DNA from: a bacterium
Lineage (GTDB): Bacteria; Zixibacteria; MSB-5A5; WJJR01
Assembly: GCA_021813505.1 (NCBI GenBank)
Contig: JAKAKI010000040.1
Span: 120,559-184,558, forward strand
DNA: 64,000 nt
Direction of reading: 5' to 3'
The notes beneath the pieces are model-generated. The model saw nothing but the letters and a program-made list of their open reading frames with translations. It had not been told where the DNA came from and did no database searches. Below are positions 7,647 to 16,229 of this stretch, one piece after another. The stretch's first letter is position 1. Each line of letters begins with the position of its first letter. Position numbers and translations under genes: made by a program.

Positions 7647-9340
7647 GGTCCCACCACAATCACCAGCTTCGTCGCTGCGCCCTCGGGATCGGAGCGCGCA
7701 AACAACACGTAGGGCCCCGGCCGGATTCTTGCGCCGTTGTTGTCGGTCCCATCCCACTGCGCCGAACCGGTGGCGGATGGAGTCTGGTCTGCCAATGTCC
7801 GGACGAGCCGGCCGTCGCGATCAAAGATTTTGAGCGTCAGCCGTTCGCCAATCTTCAAGCGATACTCGATTTGCGCAGATCTCCCGGCCGTGAGGTAGAT
7901 CGGATTAGGAGTGACCGCGACATGGAATGGCCCGGCTCGGTCGCTCCGTTGCGTGTTCTCGCGACCCGGTGTCGCTCCCAATGGATCAACCGACTCCGCC
8001 CAATCGCCGGCGCCGGCAAAGCTCGCGGAGAGCTGCAGGCGTTCGGCGGAGTGGTTGTCGCCATATGTCGTTCGATAGCTCACAGAATCGATGATTTCAT
8101 CACCGGCGCCGATGAGCCGGATCCGGTCGCCCGTGTTGTTCAATTCGTGCCAGCCGGGAATGGGGATCAGGTTGCCGGAAAAGGAAGGATAATGACTGCG
8201 AAATGCGATTTCGTTTTCAGTGAGTATGCAATACTCCCCCGGACCAATCGCCCCAATATCGTCGGGCAGGGGAGAGGCTCCGGAGGAATCTCCGACTCGG
8301 ACACCGGCCAGGTTAATCGCAAAATCCGCCCGGTTGGAAATCTCTATCCACTCATCGGGGCCGCCCACTGTCGGATCGGCGAGGTATTCCGTGATGATGA
8401 TGAGCGGTTGCGAGAATCGCACAATTGTGGCCGTGGAGTACGTGTCGTTCAGGGGATTTCCATCGGCGGTGAGTCGCGCGTAAAGAACATGGGGACCAGG
8501 AGGCGGGTTTGGCCATTTGATCGCCACACTGTCACACTCCAATTCCTCGATTCCCGGAATGGGTGCCGATGCGACCGGGATCAGGGTCTCGGATGCCTGG
8601 GACGGCAGAGCGCCGTCGAAGAGTTCCAGCGAGCCATCCAGAATCGGTCCCAGCCCGGTGTTGGAGATATGGGCGATCGCGCGAATCGTGTCGCCCCAGC
8701 GTGGCTCCGTCGGCGTCAACCGCAACGAATCCAGGGCAAGATCATGGCGTACGGGGAACACCGAATTGATTCGTCCCGGGGTTGAGCCCGCCGAGTCACG
8801 GCAGGGGCCGAAGTTCGACAGACGGTCATCGTAGTTTGGGCGAATCCGTTCGAGCGAAACTCCGTCTCCCGGATCGTGCGACCAGAGCATTCGCGAGATG
8901 TCGCCAGATGGTGAAGTCAAAGTCACTGTGTCATTCGCATTGCGCAGCGATATCCTCGCGAGCAAGAGGGGAAATGACTCGACCGGGGAGTCACCCCAGA
9001 TGCCAGAACTATCACCCCAGACTGATTCGAAACTCCCATTCCCCGAAGTCTTTCGGGCGAGAATTAGGAATCCACCGGGAGGAATCGACAAGCTGGTGTC
9101 GAAAAGTGTGGTGTCGCGCCCATCGACCAGGCGGTACCCCTCAAGCGAGATGAAGCCGTCGCCCGTGTCCGGCCAGTTGAGCAATTCAATCCACTCCAGG
9201 GACGTGACCGATCCCGGTTCGTTCGCGAGCACTTCGTTGATGAGCAAATCCGCGGCAAGTAACTCCCTCCCCGATCCAATGCCGGCGAGGACTCCAAGTG
9301 CAATCGCCATGACGAGTCGGAGTCGCGAAGCTGGTTTCAT
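7643..9340 (-). CDS. Exported protein with two lamin-tail domains and a FlgD-like C-terminal domain
   Basis: A 565-residue secreted protein with a signal peptide (RLVMAIALGVLAGIGSG, residues about 7-25). A first lamin-tail domain spans about 30-165 (LLINEVLANEPGS, EWIELLN, LEGYRLVDG, PPGGFLILAR). A CARDB-like beta domain (about 195-305) follows, then a second lamin-tail domain (about 308-445, IIITEYLADP, DEWIEISN, GPGEYCILTENE). The last ~90 residues (TPNPIYL, LKIFDRDGRLVRTLAD, WDGTDNNGARIRPGPYVL) form a FlgD-Ig-like domain that in FCB bacteria often acts as a type IX-type sorting tail. It overlaps both neighbours by 4 bp, so the three genes form one tight operon. Substrate or surface role is unknown. 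Confidence 0.85.
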   Translation of the reverse strand: MKPASRLRLVMAIALGVLAGIGSGRELLAADLLINEVLANEPGSVTSLEWIELLNWPDTGDGFISLEGYRLVDGRDTTLFDTSLSIPPGGFLILARKTSGNGSFESVWGDSSGIWGDSPVESFPLLLARISLRNANDTVTLTSPSGDISRMLWSHDPGDGVSLERIRPNYDDRLSNFGPCRDSAGSTPGRINSVFPVRHDLALDSLRLTPTEPRWGDTIRAIAHISNTGLGPILDGSLELFDGALPSQASETLIPVASAPIPGIEELECDSVAIKWPNPPPGPHVLYARLTADGNPLNDTYSTATIVRFSQPLIIITEYLADPTVGGPDEWIEISNRADFAINLAGVRVGDSSGASPLPDDIGAIGPGEYCILTENEIAFRSHYPSFSGNLIPIPGWHELNNTGDRIRLIGAGDEIIDSVSYRTTYGDNHSAERLQLSASFAGAGDWAESVDPLGATPGRENTQRSDRAGPFHVAVTPNPIYLTAGRSAQIEYRLKIGERLTLKIFDRDGRLVRTLADQTPSATGSAQWDGTDNNGARIRPGPYVLFARSDPEGAATKLVIVVGP

Positions 9341-10980
9341 CTGCCACCGACCATTCTGATTCGGATTTCCACATGGCCCTCTTTGCTGTGGCTTTCGTAC
9401 CGCTTCCAGACTAATGCGGCTTCTAGGCGCAACATCGACGCAACCGTGATCACCTCGGTGAAATAGAAGTACCAGTACCCGTCCGCCGGGCGATGCAAGT
9501 CGGGATCATACCAGCGTACAGCGGGCTCCAGGCGGAGCGCTTCGCTAAAAGTCCACTTCATGGACAGGCTGGTGCGGAGATACATGGTGCCGCTGCCGTT
9601 GTGCCGCCCCAGCTCTACTCGTGTATTCAGCCGCCGGTCAGAAGTGCCAAGTTCCACCGATGACCCGAAGCCGTGCTGCGTGGTTCCACTCGAATCTGTG
9701 CATCCGCGCGCGAAGGGCCGAATGCGCAGATCGCCACGTTTCCAATTTGCACGGGCTGTCCAAGCATTCTGTACCGGTTCATCATCGCCTTCGCGATGTG
9801 TCAGCCACTCCCAATCGATGCTGGCGAATCCACCGAAGATCGGCCCTTCTGAATTGAGCCGGGTGGCAAGCGAAAAGCCACGCTCACCCGCCGTGCGTGA
9901 GGCGAATCGCTCCGTGGTCCCATCGAGAACGACGGTTCGCGTGTCACTGTGCCCCGGTCCTCCTCCCCATGGATTGGTGTATCCAGCATCGTATGACCAC
10001 GCGCGGCCATGAAAGCGCCCGCCGCCGAAGCGCCAGAGCACCTCCGCGGCCTTGGCGGTGGTCCCTCGACGGTCAACCGCGACCTCGGCAAGAACCTGGC
10101 GATCGTTTCGGCCCAATCGGATATGGCCACCGGCAATTCTCTCCGCGTATGTCCCTGCACTATCACGACGCGTGACTGTGCCCGTCAATCCGATGACGCC
10201 GACACGGACTGACCGGGTGCCGGTGGTCAGTTGCAGCGCTGCCATTCGCTCATCCAGCCGCGCCGATCGAATATCCGAGACTACCAAATCGCTGGAGATG
10301 GCGCGAGATTCTCCGACAGGTAACCAAAGTCCGTTGAACCGTGAACGCGACGGCTGCCACCAATCCCCGCTGATAGGTGCCGAGGAAGCCGATCCGACAA
10401 GACGGGAACGCCGCCCCACGACCAGGCCGCGGCCCCAGCGCGGCTCGATGTTTCCCAGTTGAAGCGCAAGCCCGTGATTCTGCCAGGCCAGCAGTCTGCG
10501 TTGCCAGATGCCGCGCGTGCCGTCATGCCGCCAGTCAATCATGCCGGTGAAGTCGGAGGTTCGAATGCGGGCGAGTGAGTATCCAGTGCCGGAGGTCGAA
10601 TCGGCCAGGTCACCATTGTAGCCGCTCCGCCACGACCACCGCGTGCGCGCTGCAGACTCGTCTGAGGTTCCTCTCGAAAGCTGGGCGATCTCAATACCGG
10701 AGTCTGGTGCGGCGAGGAATCCGGCATTAGATCCGGGGAGCGCTTCCCAGTCAGAGACCGGAATACTATTTGTGTCTCTCCCCCAGCGGGCCTGATCGAT
10801 CAGGTCGAGATAATCGTCGAAACTGATTTCCCCTTCATGCAATGCCTCCCATAGATCTTCCTCGGACTCGTACGGGCGGGTGTCCGGCTGCTGCGCCTGC
10901 GCAATGGCGCCGACAGCCATCTCCAAGACGAAACCGGCAAAGACAATACGGCCCGAGATATGGGACCAATCCAAACGCAT
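9337..10980 (-). CDS. Predicted outer-membrane beta-barrel protein, first gene of the export operon
   Basis: A 547-residue protein with a signal-peptide-like start (ISGRIVFAGFVLEMAVGAIA). Residues about 36-90 are a short acidic helical region (LWEALHEGEISFDDYLDLID, then SDWEALPGSNAG) whose layout recalls degenerate helix-hairpin-helix leaders found before barrels in Bacteroidetes-like proteins. The remainder has alternating polar/hydrophobic strands rich in Arg, Gly, Trp and Tyr, with many WxxR and LxLxxG patterns, and a strand-like C-terminus (HVEIRIRMVGGR). No enzyme motif is visible. It overlaps the lamin-tail gene by 4 bp. It may be an outer-membrane anchor or channel for the two downstream products; that is inference. 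Confidence 0.65.
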   Translation of the reverse strand: MRLDWSHISGRIVFAGFVLEMAVGAIAQAQQPDTRPYESEEDLWEALHEGEISFDDYLDLIDQARWGRDTNSIPVSDWEALPGSNAGFLAAPDSGIEIAQLSRGTSDESAARTRWSWRSGYNGDLADSTSGTGYSLARIRTSDFTGMIDWRHDGTRGIWQRRLLAWQNHGLALQLGNIEPRWGRGLVVGRRSRLVGSASSAPISGDWWQPSRSRFNGLWLPVGESRAISSDLVVSDIRSARLDERMAALQLTTGTRSVRVGVIGLTGTVTRRDSAGTYAERIAGGHIRLGRNDRQVLAEVAVDRRGTTAKAAEVLWRFGGGRFHGRAWSYDAGYTNPWGGGPGHSDTRTVVLDGTTERFASRTAGERGFSLATRLNSEGPIFGGFASIDWEWLTHREGDDEPVQNAWTARANWKRGDLRIRPFARGCTDSSGTTQHGFGSSVELGTSDRRLNTRVELGRHNGSGTMYLRTSLSMKWTFSEALRLEPAVRWYDPDLHRPADGYWYFYFTEVITVASMLRLEAALVWKRYESHSKEGHVEIRIRMVGGR

Positions 10981-11086
10981 GTCGCTTTCAGCCCACCAAA
11001 CTGCGTGGTGCGGGAAACTACGCAGAGGACTATTATGAAATCAAGGGATTTCGATTACTGTGGTGGCAGGGTAGTGCTACTTAAAC

Positions 11087-11103
11087 AACGGCCGAGAGCC
11101 GTT
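11087..11103 (-). terminator. Short hairpin terminator after the sigma-54 activator gene
   Basis: A 6-bp stem (11087-11092 with 11098-11103, 5-nt loop) followed on the minus strand by GTTTAAG. It lies 32 bp past the stop of the sigma-54 activator and upstream of the outer-membrane operon. The short stem and short T run make it a weak candidate. Confidence 0.4.
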
Positions 11104-11134
11104 CGTAGTGAATGGAATACGCGGGGATTGAGTG

Positions 11135-12628
11135 TTACAGCCCGTACTGCCGAATTTTGCGGTACAAGGTCCGTTCACCGATCCCGAGCATCCGGGCGGC
11201 CTTGGCACGGTTGCCATTGGATAGCTGGAGTGCCTCGGTGATGCGCTCGCGTTCGGTTTCTTTCATCGAGCGGAATTCGGATCCCTGCAGTCTGCCTCCC
11301 GCATTGTTTGGCTGGCCGGCGAGACGGGTGACAGCCCGTTTGAGATAATCGAGGTCGCGCTTCAACTCCGAAAGTGCCGCGAAGATCATTTCGCGCTCGA
11401 CCACATCGGTTCGGTGTCCGGTCGGGACCGGCAGTAGCATGGCCGGCCGCACGCTGGTCAAAAGCTCGCCGATCTGCTCGTGTCCGATCACCCGGCCGGG
11501 GAAGTGCACGTTGGCCCGCTCGACGAAATTCCGCAACTCCCGCACATTACCGGGCCAGTCATAGTCGATCAGTCGCACCAGGCCATCCTCGGTCACTCGA
11601 TCCAGAAGCCGGACCGCGGCGCCGGCTTTGGCCGCCACATTGAAATGATGTTCCAGTAGTGCGGGCACATCGCCGCGGTGATCCCGAAGCGACGGCAGCA
11701 TCAACTGCACAACGGCGAGGCGGAAATACAAATCGCGGCGAAACCGTCCTTCGCTGGAGGCGTCGGAGAGATTGCGATTGGTGGCCGCAACGATGCGAAA
11801 GTCAACCGGGATCGTTTCGGCCGATCCCACGCGGCGCACCTGCCGTTCCTCGAGGACGCGCAGCAGGCGCGACTGCACACCAGGTGTCGTCTCGCCGATT
11901 TCATCGAGAAAGATCGTGCCGCCGTCAACTGCCTCGAATACGCCCTTCTTGCGGCCAAAGGCGTCCGTGAACGCCCCCTTTTCGTGGCCGAACAGCTCGC
12001 TTTCGAGAATGGTCTCAGTAAAGGCCGAACAATTGAGCGCCATAAACTGGCGTTGGGCGCGCTGACTGTTCTGATGTACGGCACGCGCGGCCAGCTCCTT
12101 GCCGCTGCCCGATTCACCTTCGATAAGAACCGTTGCCTCCGACGGTGCCGCCGAGAGGAGGAGTTCCGAGGCAGCACGCAGCGCAGGCGACAACCCCACC
12201 CATCCGCATCGGGCCACACGCGCGCGATCCGCCATAATCGCGTTCAGTCGCGCCGAGAGTTCAGCGGTCGCAAGATCACGTGATAGCTGGATTGCACTCC
12301 ATCGCTCCAATACGGCCCGATCGATCCGCAGGGTTTCTGTTCCGGCTTCTGGGGAATCTTCGGCAACCAGAATGATGTCTGCGCCGGGAGCGCGAAGGCG
12401 GATCTTCTGCAGAACAGCGTCAACAGACAGGTCTGTTCCGGATGGATCAATCAACGCAATCTCGACTGGCCGCTCGATCAGACGCCGCAACGCGGTCATC
12501 AGCCCATCGCACGCCGTATGTGTCCCGCCGAGCGGCGCCAGTCCCGCCCGCCAGCGTTCGGCCAGCTCGCGGTCACTGGTTACGCTGAAGAACTGATGCG
12601 ACGGTGCTGGCATGGCTTGTGACTCCAT
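11135..12628 (-). CDS. Sigma-54-dependent activator with degenerate receiver domain and Fis-type HTH
   Basis: An AAA+ activator that should remodel sigma-54 RNA polymerase at distant enhancer sites. Order in 497 residues: a receiver-like domain (about 10-130) keeping the Asp (ALID61PSG) but lacking a clear acidic pair and a Lys, so it is probably a pseudo-receiver; an AAA+ core with Walker A GESGSGKE (171-178), Walker [10 protein letters not shown], and sensor region [15 protein letters not shown]; and a C-terminal Fis helix-turn-helix ([20 protein letters not shown]). The sigma-54 contact loop reads GAFTDA (218-223) instead of the classical GAFTGA. Its target genes are unknown; the outer-membrane operon downstream is on the same strand but separated by a hairpin. 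Confidence 0.92.
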   Translation of the reverse strand: MESQAMPAPSHQFFSVTSDRELAERWRAGLAPLGGTHTACDGLMTALRRLIERPVEIALIDPSGTDLSVDAVLQKIRLRAPGADIILVAEDSPEAGTETLRIDRAVLERWSAIQLSRDLATAELSARLNAIMADRARVARCGWVGLSPALRAASELLLSAAPSEATVLIEGESGSGKELAARAVHQNSQRAQRQFMALNCSAFTETILESELFGHEKGAFTDAFGRKKGVFEAVDGGTIFLDEIGETTPGVQSRLLRVLEERQVRRVGSAETIPVDFRIVAATNRNLSDASSEGRFRRDLYFRLAVVQLMLPSLRDHRGDVPALLEHHFNVAAKAGAAVRLLDRVTEDGLVRLIDYDWPGNVRELRNFVERANVHFPGRVIGHEQIGELLTSVRPAMLLPVPTGHRTDVVEREMIFAALSELKRDLDYLKRAVTRLAGQPNNAGGRLQGSEFRSMKETERERITEALQLSNGNRAKAARMLGIGERTLYRKIRQYGL

Positions 12629-12880
12629 TGGAATCTACGCGGTGGGCTGACACTTTGCAACCGCACCGCTCCCCCCCGGCTGCCCTCCCTCCAATAGAAG
12701 GAGGGAAAGAACCATGGGGATAATCGTAGTACACAAAACGAGGTCTCGCCGCCGGTAGATCCCTGCATGCTGGGGTGAGTGAGGAACCGTGCAGACCTAA
12801 CGCCCCCGGAAGCGCCACGAAAGTTGGCGGAATCTCTGGGGCCTCGCTGATCGAGCAGCCGGAATCTTGTGGACCGCGAG

Positions 12881-12941
12881 CCGCAACCTTGCGGATCGGG
12901 AGCCGCAAACTTGCGGACAAGGGGCTTTCAGCCCCTTGGAC
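12881..12941. repeat. Left REP/BIME-like palindromes beside the RAYT gene
   Basis: Two small hairpins with CCGCAA/TTGCGG arms (12881-12894 and 12903-12916) are followed by an AAGGGGCT/AGCCCCTT palindrome (12919-12937). The segment 12913-12941 is an exact 29-bp reverse complement of 13531-13559 on the other side of the transposase gene. The rest of the 12629-12990 gap holds a 7-bp hairpin at 12686-12706 (TCCCTCC/GGAGGGA) and no convincing gene. Confidence 0.85.
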
Positions 12942-12990
12942 TGTATGCAGGCATCACGCTGTTGTGCGCGAAGTACAACACCCTGGCAAC

Positions 12991-13497
12991 TCAGAGCACC
13001 TCTGACAGGCCTGCCGTGTACGGGCCGCATGCCGATTCGACAATGGGTCGAATTCTCTCGATCCAGGTCTTCTCAATGCCGGGGCCCCAGCGGGCAGCGT
13101 GTTTCACATGGTTCTCGGAGACATAGCCGAGCATGCTTCGTAGTGAGTCGGCATTTCGTATTGGGCGCCTGTTGAACTTCTCCGCCCATACATGTCCGGA
13201 ACCTACGAGATTATGACTCTTGCGAAAGACGTAAGCGGAGTATCCTTTGAGTCGGCGCACCTGCTCCGCCAACTCGCTCTCAGAATCAGCGGCGATGATT
13301 ATATGCACATGGTCCGGGAGGACATTGAACGCAGGAACTGCAAGGGAGTGCGTTCGGATCGTTTGCGCAAGGGCTTTGGCAATCAGGACCTGATCGTTGG
13401 CCGGCAGGATGGTCGCGACACCTGGCTTCACGCCAAATCGTCGCATTCTGTCCGATACCCTGGAGTTGTGGGTAACGAAGGTGACTAACCAGTACAT
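12991..13497 (-). CDS. REP-associated tyrosine transposase (RAYT, Y1 HUH family)
   Basis: A single-strand DNA transposase of the IS200/IS605-related TnpA-REP group, thought to mobilise or multiply REP palindromes. I start it at the ATG 13497 (MYWLVTFVTHNSRVSDRM, the usual N-terminus), since the longer frame begins at a TTG inside the right REP. The HUH motif is LPDHVHIII (His63, His65) and the probable catalytic tyrosine is Tyr125 in MLGYVSENHVKHA; FRKSHNLVGSGHVWAEKFNR is also typical. 168 residues is complete for a compact RAYT. Exact inverted REP sequences flank it, and the gene looks intact. Confidence 0.9.
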   Translation of the reverse strand: MYWLVTFVTHNSRVSDRMRRFGVKPGVATILPANDQVLIAKALAQTIRTHSLAVPAFNVLPDHVHIIIAADSESELAEQVRRLKGYSAYVFRKSHNLVGSGHVWAEKFNRRPIRNADSLRSMLGYVSENHVKHAARWGPGIEKTWIERIRPIVESACGPYTAGLSEVL

Positions 13498-13530
13498 GGT
13501 ATTCGCGTCGGAGTCTGCCGGCCCGAGAAA

Positions 13531-13559
13531 GTCCAAGGGGCTGAAAGCCCCTTGTCCGC
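13531..13559. repeat. Right REP/BIME-like palindrome, inverted partner of 12913-12941
   Basis: A 29-bp perfect reverse complement of 12913-12941, containing the same AAGGGGCT/AGCCCCTT stem with a 3-nt loop, followed by a shortened CCGCAAAGCGG remnant of the neighbouring hairpin. It lies 34 bp upstream of the RAYT start, so the two copies bracket the gene head to head. Confidence 0.88.
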
Positions 13560-13679
13560 AAAGCGGTGATTAACCGCGATTACGAAGTGATCGAATCACA
13601 CACGTTTGGCCGTCCGTGACCAAATGGGCAGCCTGGCGCTACACCCGCCACCAATTCGGCGTTGGATATTCCGAAACCC

Positions 13680-14114
13680 TCAAAACGGCAGGTCATCATC
13701 CTGCGCCATCGAGGTTGATGGCTGCGGATAGGCCTGATTGGCCGCCTCTGGTGGGGCCATACCCTCTGAACTATCCGAATCGCCTCGTCTGGCACCAATC
13801 ATGAAGTACTGGGCCACCACTTCAGTAAACCACTTCCGATTGCCGTCTTTGTCGTCGTAGGATCGTGTTTCGAGTCGGCCCTCAACATACACTTGGCGTC
13901 CTTTTGTCAGCGATTGCTTGGCAACCTCCGCCCAGCGCCCCCAGCACTTGATGTTGTGCCACTGTGTATCTTCCTGGTCGGTCCCGTCTTTGCCCTTCCA
14001 CTTCCTGGTCGTAGCTATTCTAAAGGTCGCAACGGCCTGCTGTGATGGCGTGTATTTCAACTCAGGATCTGCCCCCAAATTGCCGATCAGCTCGACACGA
14101 TTCAGTGATGCCAT
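13680..14114 (-). CDS. ssb: Single-stranded DNA-binding protein
   Basis: Binds single-stranded DNA during replication, repair and recombination as an OB-fold tetramer. I chose the ATG at 14114 (MASLNRVELIGNLG), which has GGAGGGAGGAAT just upstream, over a start 14 codons earlier. Residues 1-110 form the OB fold (DPELKYTPSQQAVATFRIAT, WHNIKCWGRWAEVA, KGRQVYVEGRLETRSYDDKD). A short Gly/Ser/Pro/Gln tail follows, ending with the acidic tip QDDDLPF used to recruit partner proteins. At 144 residues it has normal length. It is the last minus-strand gene before the strand switch. Confidence 0.95.
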   Translation of the reverse strand: MASLNRVELIGNLGADPELKYTPSQQAVATFRIATTRKWKGKDGTDQEDTQWHNIKCWGRWAEVAKQSLTKGRQVYVEGRLETRSYDDKDGNRKWFTEVVAQYFMIGARRGDSDSSEGMAPPEAANQAYPQPSTSMAQDDDLPF

Positions 14115-14461
14115 CTCAATTCCTCCCTCCGCGTGACGCGGCGCAGAATGATCCACGACGAAACTTCAATTCAGCATTTCCATCAAACCAACCCGGCCCC
14201 GACCAAGGATGGAGCAAAGATCGCAGCCGGGTCAATCACTTTTCGCAATCGGGGACTGGAACGTTGCGGATAGGATACGATCCGGTCAAACCGCCACCGC
14301 TTCATTGGCTTACACAATGGGGCGGTCCGGCCTCTTGGCGAAGTCTACCGGTGGCCTTCACGTTTCATGCTAGCCTCACTTGACCCGTCACCAGTTTTGG
14401 ACAACATTCCCCGCTGCAGCTTTGCCGGAAAGGCGTAGTACTGTGCTGGCAGGCTGATTCT
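14115..14461. promoter_or_regulatory. Divergent intergenic region between ssb and the NAD+ synthesis genes
   Basis: A 347-bp gap where gene orientation changes. For the plus-strand NAD genes a candidate promoter is TTGACC (14380-14385), 17-nt spacer, AACATT (14403-14408), which is close to the -35 consensus but weak at -10. I found no convincing promoter for ssb by eye, no open frame worth reporting and no DnaA-box cluster. Confidence 0.35.
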
Positions 14462-15346
14462 ATGAAACGACTTCGTGTCGCAATCGATCAACTGGCGCCC
14501 CGTCTCGGGGATGTCGAGACGAATACCGCCACGCACCGCGCGTCGATCCTCTGGGCGCGAAAGCAGAAGGCCGACCTCTTGGTCTTTCCGGAGTTGTCGC
14601 TCACCGGTTACTTGATCATGGGTATGGTCGCAAGGACCGCGCTGTCACCAACGGATCCGGTACTTGTGGGCCTTGCCACTGAAGCAGGACCGCTCGGGGT
14701 CATCCTCGGATTTGTCGAGAAAGCCAGCGATGGACGATTCTACAACTCAGCGGCCTTTATCAAGGATGGCGCGGTTCGTGCGGTTCAACGCAAGATGTTC
14801 CTTCCCAACTACGGAATGTTCGATGAGAAGCGCTTTTTTGCCGAGGGAGATCGCCTCGAACCATTTGGGACTCCATGGGGACGGACGGGGATTCTGATTT
14901 GTTACGACGCACTGCATCCCGCTGCGGCCTATCTACATGAACAGGCGGGGGCGCAGCTCATCGTGACGATCGCGGCGTCACCGGCGCGGGGGATCGGCCC
15001 CGATGGATCGATGTCGGGCCGGGAGATATTCCGAACCGCGCATGTCGCCCATTCGCGTCTTCTGGGGTTGCCGACTGTGTTTGTGAATCGCGTTGGGACT
15101 GAGGAGGGGCTGACGTTTTGGGGGGGATCACAGGTGATCGATCCTCAGGGGGAATCACTGTGCGAACTGCCCGAATATGAGAGCCGCCGCGAAATCTGCG
15201 AAATCGATCTCGAAGCGACCGCCCGCGCCCGCACTCGATTCCCTCATCTTAAGGAAGGGCGTCCGGATTTTGTCCTTCAGGAGTTGTGGCGCCTTCGTAT
15301 GGGACCGCGCCTGCCAGTTGTCGGGTCGGGGAATCAACCGTCATGA
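14462..15346 (+). CDS. Nitrilase-superfamily glutaminase partner of NAD+ synthase
   Basis: A 294-residue carbon-nitrogen hydrolase. The catalytic triad is clear: Glu44 (VFPELSLTGY), Lys111 (RKMFLPNYGMFDEKR) and Cys147 (GILICYDALHP). This is the layout of the ammonia-supplying glutaminase domain fused to NadE in many bacteria; here it is a separate gene that overlaps the NAD+ synthase gene by 4 bp (ATGA at 15343-15346). I infer it hydrolyses glutamine and passes ammonia to the synthase. An alternative is an unrelated amidase, made less likely by the overlap and the NadE-type KMFLPNYGVFDE signature. Confidence 0.88.
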   Translation: MKRLRVAIDQLAPRLGDVETNTATHRASILWARKQKADLLVFPELSLTGYLIMGMVARTALSPTDPVLVGLATEAGPLGVILGFVEKASDGRFYNSAAFIKDGAVRAVQRKMFLPNYGMFDEKRFFAEGDRLEPFGTPWGRTGILICYDALHPAAAYLHEQAGAQLIVTIAASPARGIGPDGSMSGREIFRTAHVAHSRLLGLPTVFVNRVGTEEGLTFWGGSQVIDPQGESLCELPEYESRREICEIDLEATARARTRFPHLKEGRPDFVLQELWRLRMGPRLPVVGSGNQPS

Positions 15347-16182
15347 ATAGCTCGCGTGAACGCATTGATTTGACTCTCGACCCTTTTGTCGCGGTCGGGC
15401 TGATCATCGACTTCCTGGCCGGCCATTTCGAAAAGAAGGGGTTTTCGGACGCGGTGCTCGGGGTTTCCGGTGGAGTCGATTCGGCCGTCGGTGCCGTCCT
15501 CGCCGTTGAAGCGCTGGGGGGCAGCCACGTCAAAGGTCTCGCGATGCCCGCGGGCAGCTCCGATCCGGCCAGCCTCACGGATGCCGAAGCGGTAGCGTCC
15601 GCGTTCGGCTTTGAACTGCTATTGCGGCCGATTGGGCCGGTGGTGGACGCATTCTTTGACGGCTCGGCGAACGTGGATCGCATGCGGATTGGCAATGCTG
15701 CCGCTCGCGCCCGCATGATGCGGTTGTTTGATTACTCGTATGAACATCATGCCCTCGTGATCGGAACCTCGAACAAGACCGAATTGCTGCTCGGGTATGG
15801 GACCTGGTATGGCGATCTGGCCTGCTCGATCAATCCTATCGGCGACCTTTACAAGACGCAAATACGGCAGTTGGCCGATTTCCTGGGCGTGCCCGCCGGG
15901 GTGATCCAGAAGGCGCCGTCCGCTGACTTGTGGCCGGGTCAAACCGATGAGGGAGAACTGGGATTCGCATACGAAGACGTCGATCAGCTCCTTTATCTGA
16001 TGATCGATTGCGAATACTCTTTCGAAGCGCTTGTGGATCATGGTTTCTCGGCGGAGTTCATCCGCAAAGTTGTGAACCGGATTACGTCCAGCCAGTTCAA
16101 AAGGTCCCTGCCCACAATCGCCAAGGTGTCGGCGAAGACCGTGGGTATCGACTTTCACCTTTCCCGGGATTGGGGCACCTGA
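15343..16182 (+). CDS. nadE: NAD+ synthase, synthetase subunit
   Basis: Adenylates deamido-NAD+ and amidates it to NAD+, the last step of NAD synthesis. I start at the ATG 15343 that overlaps the previous stop. The PP-loop ATPase motif SGGVDS lies at residues 42-47, and later marks include VIGTSNKTELLLGYGTWYGD, INPIGDLYKTQIRQLADFL and the APSADLWPGQTDEGELGF segment. At 279 residues it is the short, single-domain form, normally ammonia-dependent, so the adjoining glutaminase gene probably supplies nitrogen. Confidence 0.95.
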   Translation: MNSSRERIDLTLDPFVAVGLIIDFLAGHFEKKGFSDAVLGVSGGVDSAVGAVLAVEALGGSHVKGLAMPAGSSDPASLTDAEAVASAFGFELLLRPIGPVVDAFFDGSANVDRMRIGNAAARARMMRLFDYSYEHHALVIGTSNKTELLLGYGTWYGDLACSINPIGDLYKTQIRQLADFLGVPAGVIQKAPSADLWPGQTDEGELGFAYEDVDQLLYLMIDCEYSFEALVDHGFSAEFIRKVVNRITSSQFKRSLPTIAKVSAKTVGIDFHLSRDWGT

Positions 16183-16229
16183 AGTCAACCTGTCTCACGG
16201 GAGTCCAGCTCTTGAGTTCTGATCCACAT

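Noticed and set aside
10981-11134. Sigma-54 (-24/-12) promoter for the outer-membrane operon
   Set aside because: The only GG-N10-GC match on the minus strand ends about 3 nt before the start codon, too close to serve as a promoter.
12686-12706. Hairpin TCCCTCC/GGAGGGA as a terminator or riboswitch for the sigma-54 activator
   Set aside because: No T tract on either strand, short stem; noted only as local structure within the gap.
14115-14461. Replication origin at the strand switch
   Set aside because: Only ssb is suggestive; no DnaA boxes, AT-rich unwinding region or dnaA/dnaN genes are seen.
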